A DNA stretch of 64,000 nt from Euborellia annulipes (GCA_023213315.1 JAKCPI010000983.1:1-64000), one strand, 5' to 3'. Positions 53,416 through 64,000 are shown, counted from the first letter of the stretch. Translations and numbers: made by a program. The notes: generated from the letters alone by a model not told the origin.

Positions 53416-54433
53416 TACTTTCTCGTACCCTATATATGAAATATATAGGAGAGAAAGTATTGCGATCATGTCAAAAATTCGATGTCGAGATTTTGATGGA
53501 TATACATGTTTTGAGGTCCCCTGAGTCCAAAAAAGTGGGTCCCGCAAATTGGTCTGTGTGTGTGTCTGTGTGTCTGTGTGTGTGTAACGATTTTTAGCAT
53601 GAAGGAATTGAGCTACCGGATTGAAATTTTATATTTAACTTAGGTACCTTTGAAGAATCTCAAAATAAGCTTTTGAACAAAATCGGCCAAAAAGTACTAG
53701 TACTTTACTGATGTACTTTTTCAGTTTTTTTCGATTTTCTCAAAATTCCCTCCAAGGATTTTTTTTAAAATTCATAAATGAACTATTTTTTAGATGCTCT
53801 TTAAAATGTATATTCTCATTTTGCCGTTGAAATCTTCTGAAGACCACTTTACTCTTGTTCTTCATAGGAAAGATAGAACTGGTTGCCATGGTAACGGAAT
53901 TTAAATCTTTTTTTTTTTATTAGATTAAAAATCAATTATTATTTAAATTCCCATTTTTTTCTGTCTAATTGTTTCCGGGAAAACATATATCACTCTCTCT
54001 CTCTCTCTCTCACTTGCAAACATTATCGTCTCTCTCTACTCTTTTTAAATTCCCTTTCCACCTTATCTTCGCATAGGAACAATGTTAATTTCCTATAGGG
54101 ATTTGTATGTTAATTTCGATTCAAAAGGGGGTCCCCTTTAGAACTTTTTAGGCATTTAAAATTTTTTTTTCCAATTCTTATGAAATTTTGTATTTATTTA
54201 CGATTCTATATTGTGTATAAAATGTCCAAATATGAGATTAAAATTTTGAAAAATAACCATAGTTTATTTCAAGCAGTCAACATTTAAAATGCAAGTTTGA
54301 AACTAAGGTGCTATCGGAAACTAAATATATCTCGACACAAAAAATCTGGTGTGACCAGCACGGTGCACAACTTTCTCTTACCGAAGGGTAAGAGAAAGTT
54401 GTGTGCTGTGCGCCAGTCACACCAGATTTTTTT
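53416..54433 (+). repeat. Palindromic CTGGTGTGAC repeat, half copy (uninterrupted reference)
   Basis: It starts TACTTTCTCGTACCCTATAT, contains TGTGTGTCTGTG at about 53555, and ends with the central hairpin CTTACCGAAGGGTAAG and CAGTCACACCAG. It lies 5' of odorant receptor A. It has none of the SINE, hAT, TA-element or foldback insertions of the 17-23 kb copy. Confidence 0.78.
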
Positions 54434-54439
54434 TAAGTG

Positions 54440-55245
54440 AAACTTTTATTCCATCTTTTTTTTTTTTTTTTTTAATATTTTGTAGACGAGGATTATATTA
54501 TTGAATATAATCCGAATGACAGTTAATTTTGGAAAGAACAAAAGAAAGAAAAAACTGATTAATTATAGAATTTGATAATATTGAAAAGTTTTAATGTATC
54601 ACAATTGTTTAATAAATGATATGTATTATTTCTAATTTGACAAGAGGCACACAAGTTGTTGGAATATAAGATTTTAGAACATATATATAAAAAAGATCCA
54701 TTATTATATATTAAATATAACTAATAAATGTATATAATAAACAAAACAATAAGAGGCAGATTGAATTTGGACTTCATTCACATACATAAGATATATATTT
54801 TGGAAGATTTCCACCACAGGTCTTGAAAATGGAATTGAAAAATTTTGAAAGTGAAATTTGCAAAACACCTGACCTGTTGGAAGAGAAATAAATACAAAAT
54901 TAAAATTAATCTTGATTTTAATTAATTTTAAATAACTTACCTCCATCCAAAGTTGACGAGTAAGCTGCTGCTGCCAAGGAGAATTTTATTCCATCGCCTC
55001 AAATTTTTTCCTCCATCAATTGCATGTCGCGTCAGGTCACACCAGGTTTCTTTACTCCGTTACGAGAGTACGCTACTGTCGCTAGAGTTCTAGTGAAGGT
55101 GCGGGCAGGCACTGGGGTCACCAATTCATTAGTATCGTTTTGTTTGTTATTGAAAATATTATTTATATTTTTCATATATTAAATGCTTTTATTTAACTTA
55201 CTCTTTCAGGTCACCAACTATGAGTCTTTGTTTACGACACTTCGC
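54440..55245. other. Intergenic DNA upstream of odorant receptor A
   Basis: AT-rich, no supported gene. A minus-strand 80-codon frame (54946-54704) has no recognised domains. Confidence 0.45.
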
Positions 55246-55249
55246 GAGA

Positions 55250-56650
55250 GCTAGAGGTGTGAAATTTGATATTTAAGAGTCATTTTTGATGACGCAAATT
55301 GTGAGTTAGGTTTTACCAAAATAGAACTAATGTGGTACTTTATTTGAAACCCATCGCGAATTAATGTAATTTCAAAAGACTTCCCGTTGGGCTAGAGGTG
55401 TGAAATGTAATACTTAAGGGTCATTTTTGATGACGCCACTATATGGTGCTTTTCATCAAAATAGACCAAACTAATGTGGTACTTTATTTGAAACCCTTCG
55501 CAAATTAATGTAATTTCAAAAGACTTCCTGATGGGCTAGAGGTGGTGAAATGTAATACTTAAGGGTCATTTTTGATGACGCCACTATATGGTGCTTTTCA
55601 TCAAAATAGACTAAACTAATGTGGTACTTTATTTGAAACCCTTCGCGAATTAATGTAATTTCAAAAGACTTCCCGAGGGGCTAGAGGTGTGAAATGTAAT
55701 ACTTAAGGGTCATTTTTGATGTCGCCACTATATGGTGGTTTTCATCAAAATAGACTAAACTAAGTGTGGTACTTTATTTGAAACCCTTCGCGAATTAATG
55801 TAATTTTAAAAGACTTCCCGATGGGCTAGATGTGTGAAATGTAATACTTAAGGGTCATTTTTGATGGCGCCACTATATGGTGGTTTTCATCAAAATAGAC
55901 CAAACTAATGTGGTACTTTATTTGAAACCCTTCGCGAATTAATGTAATTTCAAAAGACTTCTCGATGGGCTAGGGGTGTGAAACGTAATACTTAAGGGTC
56001 ATTTTTGATGGCGCCACTATATGGTGGTTTTCATCAAAATAGACCAAACTAATGTGGTACTTTATTTGAACCCTTCGCGAATTAATGTAATTTCAAGACT
56101 TCCCGATGAGCTAGAGGTGTGAAATGTAATACTTAAGGCTCATTTTTGATGACGCCACTATATGGAGGTTTTGATCAAAATAGACCAAACTAATGTGGTA
56201 CTTTATTTGAAACCCTTCGCGAATTAATGTAATTTCAAGACTTCCCGATGAGCTAGAGGTGTGAAATGTAATACTTAAGGCTCTTTTGTGACGCCACTAT
56301 ATGGGGTTTTGATCAAAATAGACCAAACTAATGTGGTACTTTATTTGAAACCCTTCGCGAATTAATGTAATTTCAAGACTTCCCGATGAGCTAGAGGTGT
56401 CAAATTTAAAACTTAAGGGTCATTTTTGATGATAATGAATAATTTTTCACTTGGGTCAAAATAGGTCAAACTAATGTGGTACTTTATTTGAAGCCTCACG
56501 CAAATAAGGCCCTATTAACTATAGTTTTGAATTTTGATATTTACGAGTCATTTTTTATGATAATGAATAATTTTTCAATTGAACCAAATCAAAATAGACC
56601 AAACTAATGTTCTTTATTTAAAGCTCTACGCTAATTAAACAATTTTAGAA
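55250..56650 (+). repeat. ~145-bp tandem repeat, about 9 units
   Basis: The units begin GCTAGAGGTGTGAAATGTAA and contain CTTAAGGGTCATTTTTGATG, GACGCCACTATATGG and TGTGGTACTTTATTTGAAAC. Spacings are 139-147 bp. The first and last units are diverged, the central ones nearly identical. Confidence 0.88.
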
Positions 56651-56689
56651 AATTTCCCGATGTTATTTAAAAGCCTCTAATTTTGAAAG

Positions 56690-57003
56690 TTAATTTAAAA
56701 AATCACAGGAAAAAAAGACTAAAGCTTAAAATAAAAATAAAATAAAAAAAGATTTTAAAAAAATGCTTTTATTTAAATTGAACTAAAAAGAGAGAAATAA
56801 TTTAATGTTCTTGTTAAAATTTTTTATATTTATGACTTAAAATAAAAGCGTGGGGCGCTTCGAAGTTATTCGAGGCCGCGCCCCACGCTTTTATTTTAAG
56901 TCATAAATATTAAAAAATTTTAACAAGAACAATTAAATTATTTTTATCTTTTTAGTTCAATTTAAATAAAAGCATTTTTTAAAATCTTTTTTTATTTTAT
57001 TTT
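56690..57003. mobile_element. Palindrome with GC-rich loop stem
   Basis: Arms of about 140 bp (ATTTTAAAAAAATGCTTTTA and complement) centre on GCGTGGGGCGCTTCGAAGTT / GGCCGCGCCCCACGC. It directly precedes the foldback at 57018. No CTGATGA/GAAAC core. Confidence 0.65.
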
Positions 57004-57017
57004 TTGTTAATTATATT

Positions 57018-57432
57018 AGTAGTGAGGGTATCCAGGCAGCCAGAAAAAAATAAAAAATTAAATTTGTCTTTATTTATTTCATATACTTTTGTCTACTTCG
57101 GCCCGATATTCCGCTTTCATCAGGACAAATGTTATTTGCCTCGACTTATACACTTAACTCCTGACAATGTGTTTGAGTGAACATTCGTCGGATGGCATGA
57201 CTTCTGGTTCAATAGTGAACCAGAAGTATGAGACGATTCACTCAAACAATTGTGGAGTTGAAGGGCCTTATAAGTCGAGGAAATAACATTTGTCCTGATG
57301 AGGCCGGAATATCGGAGAAATAGACAAAATATATGAAATAAATAAAGAAAATTTAATTTTCTTTATTGTTTTTCTGTGCCTGATACCCTCACTACTCAAT
57401 ATATATTACACTCCTCCTGGAATTAACCATTA
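57018..57432. mobile_element. Foldback with two hammerhead-like cores, 12-bp target duplication
   Basis: GTTAATTATATT flanks it (57006-57017, 57433-57444). The arms GTGAGGGTATCCAGGCAGCC and complement pair. The right arm has CTGATGA at 57294-57300, then GGCCGGAATATCGG and GAAAT. The left arm carries the complement (TCATCAG at about 57118). A tail of about 35 bases follows the right arm. Confidence 0.7.
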
Positions 57433-57445
57433 GTTAATTATATTT

Positions 57446-57700
57446 TTTTACAGTTAAATGCCCTGCTTGGATAGTCACACAATCGAATATCGCAATCCAC
57501 GGCGAGACAACTGGGAATCCTATCCGGAAGACCTAAGAGTTGGTTTGAGGGATTCGTTAAATAACATTAACAGCAAAGAAATGTTGGAATTGAAGGCAGA
57601 GAGGCTCATTGAGACCATACTCTCGGCCTACAACAAATGCTCTGTCCTCAAAGGCAGCTAAACAGGAGGCCCCTTGGTCTGAAAAACAGTTTCACCTGCA
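57446..57700 (+). mobile_element. LINE fragment (endonuclease/RT linker region)
   Basis: The frame reads RRDNWESYPEDLRVGLRDSL, then LKAERLIETILSAYNKCSVL. This resembles the segment between the endonuclease and reverse transcriptase of jockey-type LINEs. It ends at a stop just before the expected PWW motif. Confidence 0.6.
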
Positions 57701-57704
57701 TCGT

Positions 57705-58190
57705 GGTTTCATAAAACCACACAATTTAATTCATTTCAATATCAGGACATTCGTTTTTACCAAATGATAGAGAATTTGGCGTGGTAGAAATGTCATAAAA
57801 AATAATAATTTACTGTTTATCCCCCCCAAGATTATTACAATGTCGGAAAGGTAATAACTTTATTGTAAATGAAATGAGTCAAGTAGATTTTGTATCAACA
57901 AAATATACATACATTTTAATATTTATTAATTCAAATAGCCGACAAAAGTTGTACTAATACATTATAATCGGTAGTGTTACATGAATAATATGCCGCAGTT
58001 CCCCTTTTAAGAAGAAGACACAACACGACCATAATTATCCTACTCTGGATCAAAAGCCCCATTTTAATCATTTCGCCTACAAAGTATGCAACCAAGGTCG
58101 CATGGCTGAGTTGGTTGCCCAACTTTAAGGAGCTCTCAGAAATGAATCTTTAAAGCGGTGTCTTCCCTCAAGAAATCTTATAATAATTAT
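57705..58190. other. Intergenic DNA with an unrecognised minus-strand frame
   Basis: A 63-codon minus frame (58122-57931) is preceded by a CCTTAAAG acceptor-like site and has a hydrophobic stretch (SRIIMVVLCLLL). It fits neither the odorant receptor pattern nor another family I know. Confidence 0.3.
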
Positions 58191-58192
58191 TA

Positions 58193-58602
58193 TATGTGAC
58201 CGTTCACTTGAAAAGTCCCCGGGGTCAAAAGTGATTTTTGATGCTTTCTGTACAGAACACATCCTGCTGAGCAAGCCTGTATTTATAGAATTTTTTATCA
58301 TTTTTTGTTTGGAAGATATGAATTTTTAAAATTTTGGTTATGAAAAACTTAATTTTGAGAAAAATGAGTTTAAAGTTTCTTTGGTCCCTTTTCTCTTATC
58401 TCACCTTTGTCTTGTTTTTTCAATTTTTGTATATAAAATACATCGATTCTGATGAATCGAATATTTCATCATATAAGAACTAGAGAATCGGAATCAGTAA
58501 TAAAAAAAAAATCGATTTGTTTGGACTTTTTTAGTAAATTGGCTCTTCTGAAAATTTAGCCCAGTAAAGATTTGGTACCTTTTCATGTGGACGGTCACAT
58601 AG
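58193..58602. mobile_element. TATGTGACCG MITE, copy 2 (complete)
   Basis: The termini TATGTGACCGTTCACTTGAA and CATGTGGACGGTCACATA are inverted. About 410 bp, homologous to 19890-20268. Probable TA target. No coding. Confidence 0.75.
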
Positions 58603-59067
58603 AATAGAAATAGATATAAATATAATATAATAGAAAGTATGTATGGCCCGAGAAGGGGCTTGGGATTTTGAAACAAGTCATTTAGCGACTAAGGGGCTCA
58701 AAGGGCTGCCGAGGTAGTCGGGTTTGTGTGAGAGGTATTAATTCTTGGAATTTTCTCTTTTAAACAGATTGTAGACACCACAAGACAGAGAGAGTTTATA
58801 TTTCCTTTAGCTATTCTCTATTCTATTATAGCTATAATAGCATTTGTAATTAGGAAATGGTTAAATTGTGTTTACATCATCTTATGAACGTACACATAAA
58901 CATAAACATAATAGGTTATACATTAAGAGACCATATTTTAAGAGGATATTGGTCGTTAAATATGGATTTAATGGACACTTTAATGAAAAAGTTCTTGTAT
59001 AAATATTATCACTGAACAGACCAGACATTCATTCAAAGGCATGTTCGGTTTTGTAATTTGATAAATT

Positions 59068-59220
59068 AAAAATAAAAATCTGGTGTGAAGGTTGCAAAGC
59101 AGTTGTCACACCCGATTTTTTGTGACGACATATATTTAGATTCCGACAGTACGGTACATTTGAATTCAAATTTATAAACGTGGGAAAATATTTATATTTT
59201 ATTAAGGTTATGGAGAAGAA
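59068..59220 (+). repeat. CTGGTGTGA palindromic-repeat fragment
   Basis: The central hairpin AAATCTGGTGTGA...TCACACCCGATTTTTTG is followed by about 80 bp of the family arm. Confidence 0.6.
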
Positions 59221-59539
59221 ATAACCAGCGATGCACGTTAAAATAATTTATTTGCAAATATTGCCTAACGCAAACCATCCTCAGTGCATCATCTAGAACA
59301 TAAAAGACGCACATAATAGGCTACAACTGCCCGGCAATTTGCAATATTATTTAATCAATTTACATACATTATACGATTGTGGAGCTTTTTACAAAATTAT
59401 AAAATGCATGCATGAGAATTAGAAATTAATTTCATAATATTAATTTTAACATATTGAGGGCTCTTCAAATCATACATCTTCTTTATTTAAGCTCTCATTT
59501 ATTCATAATAATAGTTTTTCATATATATTTTTAAATTAA

Positions 59540-59700
59540 AAAATAAAGAGATAGACCAAACATCGAAAATAAAAGTACTTAAAAAATGTGTAATTCCAGT
59601 ATTAACCTACGGAGCGCAAACCTGGGCTCTTACAAAAAAAAAAATATGCATGACCTTGAAACTATTCAAAGATCAATGGTCAGAAGTACGTATATTATAT
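59540..59700 (+). mobile_element. LINE fragment (RT C-terminal region)
   Basis: The frame contains LKKCVIPVLTYGAQTWAL and, after a frameshift in A11, MHDLETIQRSMVRS. This is the classic VLTYGAETW...QR.M motif of LINE reverse transcriptases. Decayed. Confidence 0.75.
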
Positions 59701-59773
59701 TTAAAAAGGAAATACAAAGTAAAAAAAGAACAAATTTATAAAAAATTCAAAATAGAAAATATAAATACTTTTA

Positions 59774-60031
59774 AATTTGATGAAGCTCAGGAACCTTCTA
59801 TACAATTTCCAAGGGGATTCGGACCAGTAGGTTCAATGAAAGTCAAAAAGTTTTCTAAAACAAAACTTTATTTGACCCCAGACAATGTTTCGTCCGCATA
59901 TGGCTCTCTATGACTCCAACCACTGAAGAAGTCCTACAGCAAGTGGACGAAACATTGTCTGGGGTCAAATAAAGTTTTGTTTTAGAAAACTTTTTGACTT
60001 TCATTGAACCTACTGGTCCGAATCCTCTTGG
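59774..60031. mobile_element. Foldback with hammerhead-like core, 13-bp target duplication
   Basis: ATAAATACTTTTA occurs at 59761-59773 and 60032-60044. The arms GGATTCGGACCAGTAGGTTC and complement are near-perfect. The right arm has CTGAAGAAGTCC, GGAC and GAAACATTG. The unpaired tail is on the left here (AATTTGATGAAGCTCAGGAA). Confidence 0.73.
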
Positions 60032-60229
60032 ATAAATACTTTTATTTTTTATAAAAGTTTCGATTGTAGAAGTTTCAATTAAACATTTTGTAATTGCAAA
60101 ATATACAAAAAAAGACAGTCGATTTATTTGTTTAATAAATTAAAATTAATACTTACATATAACCGAGTATAATCAAAATTTAACAAAAAAAAAACTAATA
60201 AAAATTACTAATGGTATATTTACATCAGT

Positions 60230-60300
60230 GGCGTATATAAGGAGGGGCAGAGGGGGGGGCTTGAGGGTAAGTCCTCCCTTGATTTCAATGAAACTCCTGC
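60230..60300. repeat. CAGTGGCGTAT hAT-type left end
   Basis: CAGTGGCGTATATAAGGAGG followed by a G-rich run matches family left ends. The right end was not found, perhaps separated by the adjacent SINE. Confidence 0.4.
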
Positions 60301-60555
60301 CCAAGGGGCTTGGAGTAGTTTGTAGCGTGCCTACCTTCTATACCGAACGTCTCGGGTTCGGACCCCAGGCAGTCCGATAATTTTATTTAAGGCATTTGGA
60401 TACCAAATGACTTAAATAAAAATGCCTGGACCCCCCAATTGATATATTAAGCATACTGATTATCGTAAAGTCTTAAATGGCCTCAGTTGCCGAAAAGACT
60501 GTGTGAATGTGTGTGTGAATGAGAAAAAAGTGTGAATGTTTTTTTTTTTTTATAA
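60300..60555 (+). mobile_element. tRNA-derived SINE, full-length copy
   Basis: The A-box-like TTGGAGTAGTTTGTAGCGTG and B box GGGTTCGGACCCC, with body and tail as in the other copies. It ends GTGTGAATG and T12. It lies 76 bases 3' of the second odorant receptor's stop codon, antisense to it. Confidence 0.83.
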
Positions 60556-60630
60556 AAAAAAAAAAAAAAATGAAACTCCTAGAGTTCACAACACAAATTC
60601 ATATCAATTAAAACGAATAAATTAAATTAG

Positions 60631-60693
60631 CTACTCTTCCTCTTCAGTTACGGCCTTTAAAAGAGTGAAGACGCTAAAACTTGTTCGAATAAT
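60631..60693 (-). CDS. Odorant receptor B exon 8
   Basis: 20 codons (IIRTSFSVFTLLKAVTEEEE) and TAG, after acceptor TTTTTCTAG. Two residues differ from gene A (Q to R, Y to F). Confidence 0.88.
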   Translation of the reverse strand: MIRTSFSVFTLLKAVTEEEE

Positions 60694-62899
60694 CTAGAAA
60701 AAAAATTAGAATTCAATTTGTATCTATCTCTATTTGGTAGTTATAGAAAAAAAAAAAAAAATAGAAAAAACCTCCTTACGTTGATCATAAGATTGAGATC
60801 GAGGATTACAAATGATAGGCCTTGAATAAGAATTGTTTTCTGACTCCGTTCCATGACAAAACGCACTCCATAACGGATAGTAGAAGAGAATTGTGTCTCC
60901 CAACCACACGAATAGACCGCCTCTGGTGTCTTCAAACTCTACAAGACAATTAATCTGCTAGAAATTATTGGCTTCACCGAGGAAAACTCGATGGAATAAA
61001 GGCTACCAAGGACCCTTTTTTATTCCATCCCAACCGAGCATCAAGCGGCTTGCACAATTAAAATGCTTGCGCAAAATTCTCCTAGTGACGCTGCTCTAGT
61101 TTGCTTGTACAAAAAAGATTCCACGTGCAAGTGTGTAGCAGTCTTAAGAATATCGGTATAAGCGTTAAATTAATAAAAAGAAAAAGATCAAATAAATTAC
61201 CTCGAATTTGAGACTATCCGACAACCAGGAGTACATGAAGATTTGCACGAGATAGATCAATATAAATTGTCCAACAACAATCATTTTTATATCGTGGATG
61301 GAGAGCTTGAAACAAATTTCCTTCATTTATTTATTGTATAATACAATAAAATGAGATCGTCGTTATTAGTATGTAAATGATTAAATTCAAGCTAAAAAGG
61401 TCTTTTCAGGTGGAATTATTTTATAGCATGATATACTGTATATAATTTTTTATTTATTAACCACTTATTATTTCGGTTGACAGATATACAGTAAATATAC
61501 TTTTAACTTTTCTTGTTTGTATATAAATAAATTTGATAAATTGTACAAATAATAATATGTTAATAATAAATAGGAAAAATTTTGATTAATATTTGACTCA
61601 CATAGGCTTATACTTGTAAACTTGCATCTTAGCACAAAACAATAATAATATGTCTTTTCCTTCCCTCTCTCCTTCCATATTCCTATCAAACTATATTTAA
61701 TGTGAACCTAAGATATAATTAAATAAATAAATATACTTATAGAAATGCCTGGCTCTTTCTTCACTTCTCCAAGGTAATGACGTCAAACACCCCACGTGAT
61801 CCGTTACCCGCCATATTCGTACTTGCCACATTAAAACTCTAAAATCTCCGTAAATATCCAATGTTTTTTAATTCAGATTTTTTTCTTAGGTTTTCTAAAC
61901 AATAAAGATTTGATTTAAAGGAAAAAAATACCCGTATGTTAAAAAAATGCAACATGCCCATTCCTTGCAAGACAAACTATTCACTCAAAATGGGTGACAA
62001 TTTCATAGCAGCTTCTTATTTACTAGAACTATTATTTTTCACCGCTTGCCGCTTGATTACAGAACTAATTGAGCCAGTAGCTATGGTACCTCAACTTTCC
62101 CATCGCTACCCCGACATGCCACATGTTCCCCTATAGCTGATCAGGACAGTGCAGCAGCACAAATTAAATTTGTTAGCTAATATTTATTAATATTAAGTTT
62201 TAAAAAAACAAACAATTGGTGTTCTATAAATCCTCTCTATTCTGGGATGAAGACTTTTTTGAGAAGAAAACTTTAACAGCCGCAATAACTTCACCAACAC
62301 GGAAGGAAGGTGTAGGCCTATTTATTAAAATAAATTTTAATATTTTTGATTAATTTTTACTTTTTTTTAATGCAGATCAAGTCATAAGAAGGTTACGTTA
62401 GTTCATAAAAGTCTAACTTCTAACGAGAAAGAACTGTTGAATTTTAGATTTTCCGCTGGGATGTTTGAGTGTCTACCATCTCCATTGGACCAAAAGGATA
62501 ATTAAGAGAGAAGGGAAAGGGAGTAGGGGGAAAAATAGCCATTAGAGAGATTTGAAATCAATTAATTTCCTTTATGGGCTGTGTAATGTGATCTAGCGCA
62601 TATACAAATTCTTCTTTGAGATTAGTAGTCTTAAAGGTATAGCACCGCTATAAAAGCTATCTGAAATCACTAGAGACTTGACAAAGAAATCTGTCCGCTC
62701 CATTTAAAGAGCCAAACAAAAGTCAGCTTTCAGGTTTCGAATGAAAAGACCTTTTTTAACCTTTGCTATATTTTAGATGAGTATATCGTAAATTCATACC
62801 TTAGAAATAACAAAAGCTAGAGAAATAAATTGTATTAAACTTCGGGCACAGAATATAAAAATGCCTGGACTCATATATTTTAAATATTTCGTTGTCAGG
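60631..62899 (-). CDS. Odorant receptor gene B, 3' part (4 exons; 5' part outside window)
   Basis: Exons 62899-62800, 61305-61201, 60938-60780 and 60693-60631 correspond one-to-one, with the same phases, to exons 5-8 of gene A. The 141 encoded residues differ at about eight positions, none disruptive, so it is probably functional. No exon-4 equivalent is visible between 62.9 kb and the window end, so the 5' half should lie beyond 64 kb. Role as for gene A: predicted odorant-gated channel subunit. The tandem same-strand arrangement indicates local duplication. Confidence 0.88.
60780..60938 (-). CDS. Odorant receptor B exon 7
   Basis: 53 codons with the same protein sequence as gene A exon 7. 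The flanking introns are also near-identical for several hundred bases, unlike exons 6 and 8. Confidence 0.92.
61201..61305 (-). CDS. Odorant receptor B exon 6
   Basis: 35 codons (LSIHDIKMIVVGQFILIYLV...), five substitutions from gene A, all conservative for a membrane helix except T to G. Confidence 0.88.
61325..62620. other. Odorant receptor B intron
   Basis: It lacks the MITE, hAT and LINE insertions of the gene A intron. Apart from its ends it is unrelated in sequence. A plus-strand 66-codon frame at 61936-62136 is not recognised. Confidence 0.5.
62800..62899 (-). CDS. Odorant receptor B exon 5
   Basis: 100 bases with phase 2 in and 0 out, acceptor TTTATTGCAG and donor GTATGA as in gene A. 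One residue differs (SLTQF to SLIQF). Confidence 0.88.
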
Positions 62900-62999
62900 C
62901 TGCAATAAAATAGAGAAGAATTAATTAAAAGCTCTACTAGATTGAAAAAAAGTAATTAAAGTGGCAGCTATTGATTTTAACAAGTGGGCATTTAATCCT

Positions 63000-63400
63000 C
63001 TACAATTAATCAAATAAAAGGCACGGTGCTTGTCACGCCAGATTCTTTGGGTCATCATAAATTTTAAATTTAGTTCCCGGTACAGCACATTGGTTTTATT
63101 CCTCCAGGCCCCAATATGTATTTTATTTTTAATATCTATTTTATTTATTACTAGCTGCGGTAGGGTTGCCTTTAATTTTTCATAAGTAGAGAGAGAATAC
63201 AATGTTTTCCAATGGAAGAATTCTAGATTTGTGATCCCCTGATAAGGGGGGGTTCCCTACCCCTAATTTGACATAATTATAGCCTAAAACCATCCCCGGA
63301 AAATACTCTACTTATTAAAAAAATCTCCATGAGAATCGGTTTGGTAGTTTCGGAGTCTATGCGTTACAAACAGACAGACAGACAGACAGAATTTGTCTTT
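63000..63400. repeat. Repeat fragments: CTTGTCACGCCAG and TACTAGCTGCGG types
   Basis: 63018-63080 is a palindromic-repeat piece shared with 44105-44160. 63150-63395 begins TACTAGCTGCGGT and ends GTTACAAACAGACAGACAGA, a layout common to widespread arthropod repeats. Superfamily not assigned. Confidence 0.5.
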
Positions 63401-64000
63401 GATAAAATAGCAAAAGTATTAAAATAAAATATAGATATGGGTAATTAAAATTAAAAATTGAATAATTAAATCTCACAATTATTATTTTATAATTCGTCAT
63501 ATATATTAAATTTCAGCTTTCCTATTTTTGTCATTTATATGGATAGAGAAGAGAAGAGAAGAGAAGAATTCGTTAATTAGGGCATCGGCTTTGATTTTTT
63601 TATCATTTATCAAATTTTTAACAAGATTTTAAAAACAATAGAAGACTTCCTTCTACAGAAAAGTAATTTATTAAAAAAATTGAATGTCGAAATCGCTTCG
63701 AGTTCAAGTTCGGTCCAGATCTTTGGGATATGCGCAAGAAGACACAAGCTACCCAGAGTGCAAGAAAGTTATTCTTAAACGGAAATTTATTTAATCTTTA
63801 ATAAAAAGTGAATTTATTTTTTTAATTGCCTTATTAAAGATGTCAATTGATAATTATGAAGCATAATTACACAAATTCATAAATATAATTTACATTTTCT
63901 AATCCTTAATTTTTTTTTTTTAATTTTGACGTGGCAACGTCTTACAAATAATGTGTCTGTGTGACACGGCACGGCGAGTTGGAGTCTTAAGAGTATTAGT
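63400..64000. other. Window end, nothing recognised
   Basis: AT-rich with a (GAGAA)n run at 63547-63566. No exon of odorant receptor B could be identified here. Confidence 0.45.

Overview
This is an AT-rich, intron-bearing, transposon-saturated eukaryotic window. The best clue to the host is an intact 7tm_6-type odorant receptor gene plus part of a close paralogue. That family is confined to insects, so the host is most likely an insect; I cannot resolve the order or species. A myosuppressin-receptor-like GPCR also fits an arthropod.

Layout. 1-12.4 kb is intergenic and made of repeats: LINE fragments, two copies of a 1.3 kb hAT-type element, and a foldback with a 15-bp target duplication. 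12.5-38.8 kb (+) is one GPCR gene in five coding exons (366 codons, all splice phases consistent). Its introns hold PIF/Harbinger-, hAT-, SINE- and TIR-type insertions, a TA-flanked 3.4 kb element carrying a broken SAM-domain gene, a G/C-strand-asymmetric block, and a hAT-like element filled with a ~78 bp tandem repeat. 41.35-53.11 kb (-) is one complete odorant receptor gene in eight coding exons (421 codons). Its introns contain a pol-deleted LTR retrotransposon, TTAA-flanked MITEs, TA-flanked MITEs and three hAT-type elements. 55-57 kb holds a ~145 bp tandem repeat and two palindromic elements. 60.6-62.9 kb (-) carries the last four exons of a second odorant receptor whose 5' part lies beyond the window.

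Functionally, the three host receptor genes (one peptide GPCR, two odorant receptors) are chemosensory or neuromodulatory membrane proteins with no sign of co-regulation. They are neighbours embedded in nested mobile DNA. Paralogous and repeat-copy empty sites let many insertions be bounded to the base and ordered in time.

The most unusual signal is a class of 250-600 bp foldback elements, about a dozen copies. Several are flanked by 9-19 bp direct repeats (retrotransposition-like), and one ends in poly(A). Most carry a core resembling the hammerhead ribozyme (CTGATGA or a variant, a short hairpin, then GAAAC). They may be Penelope-like or retrozyme-like non-autonomous elements; this is inference and needs a covariance-model search.
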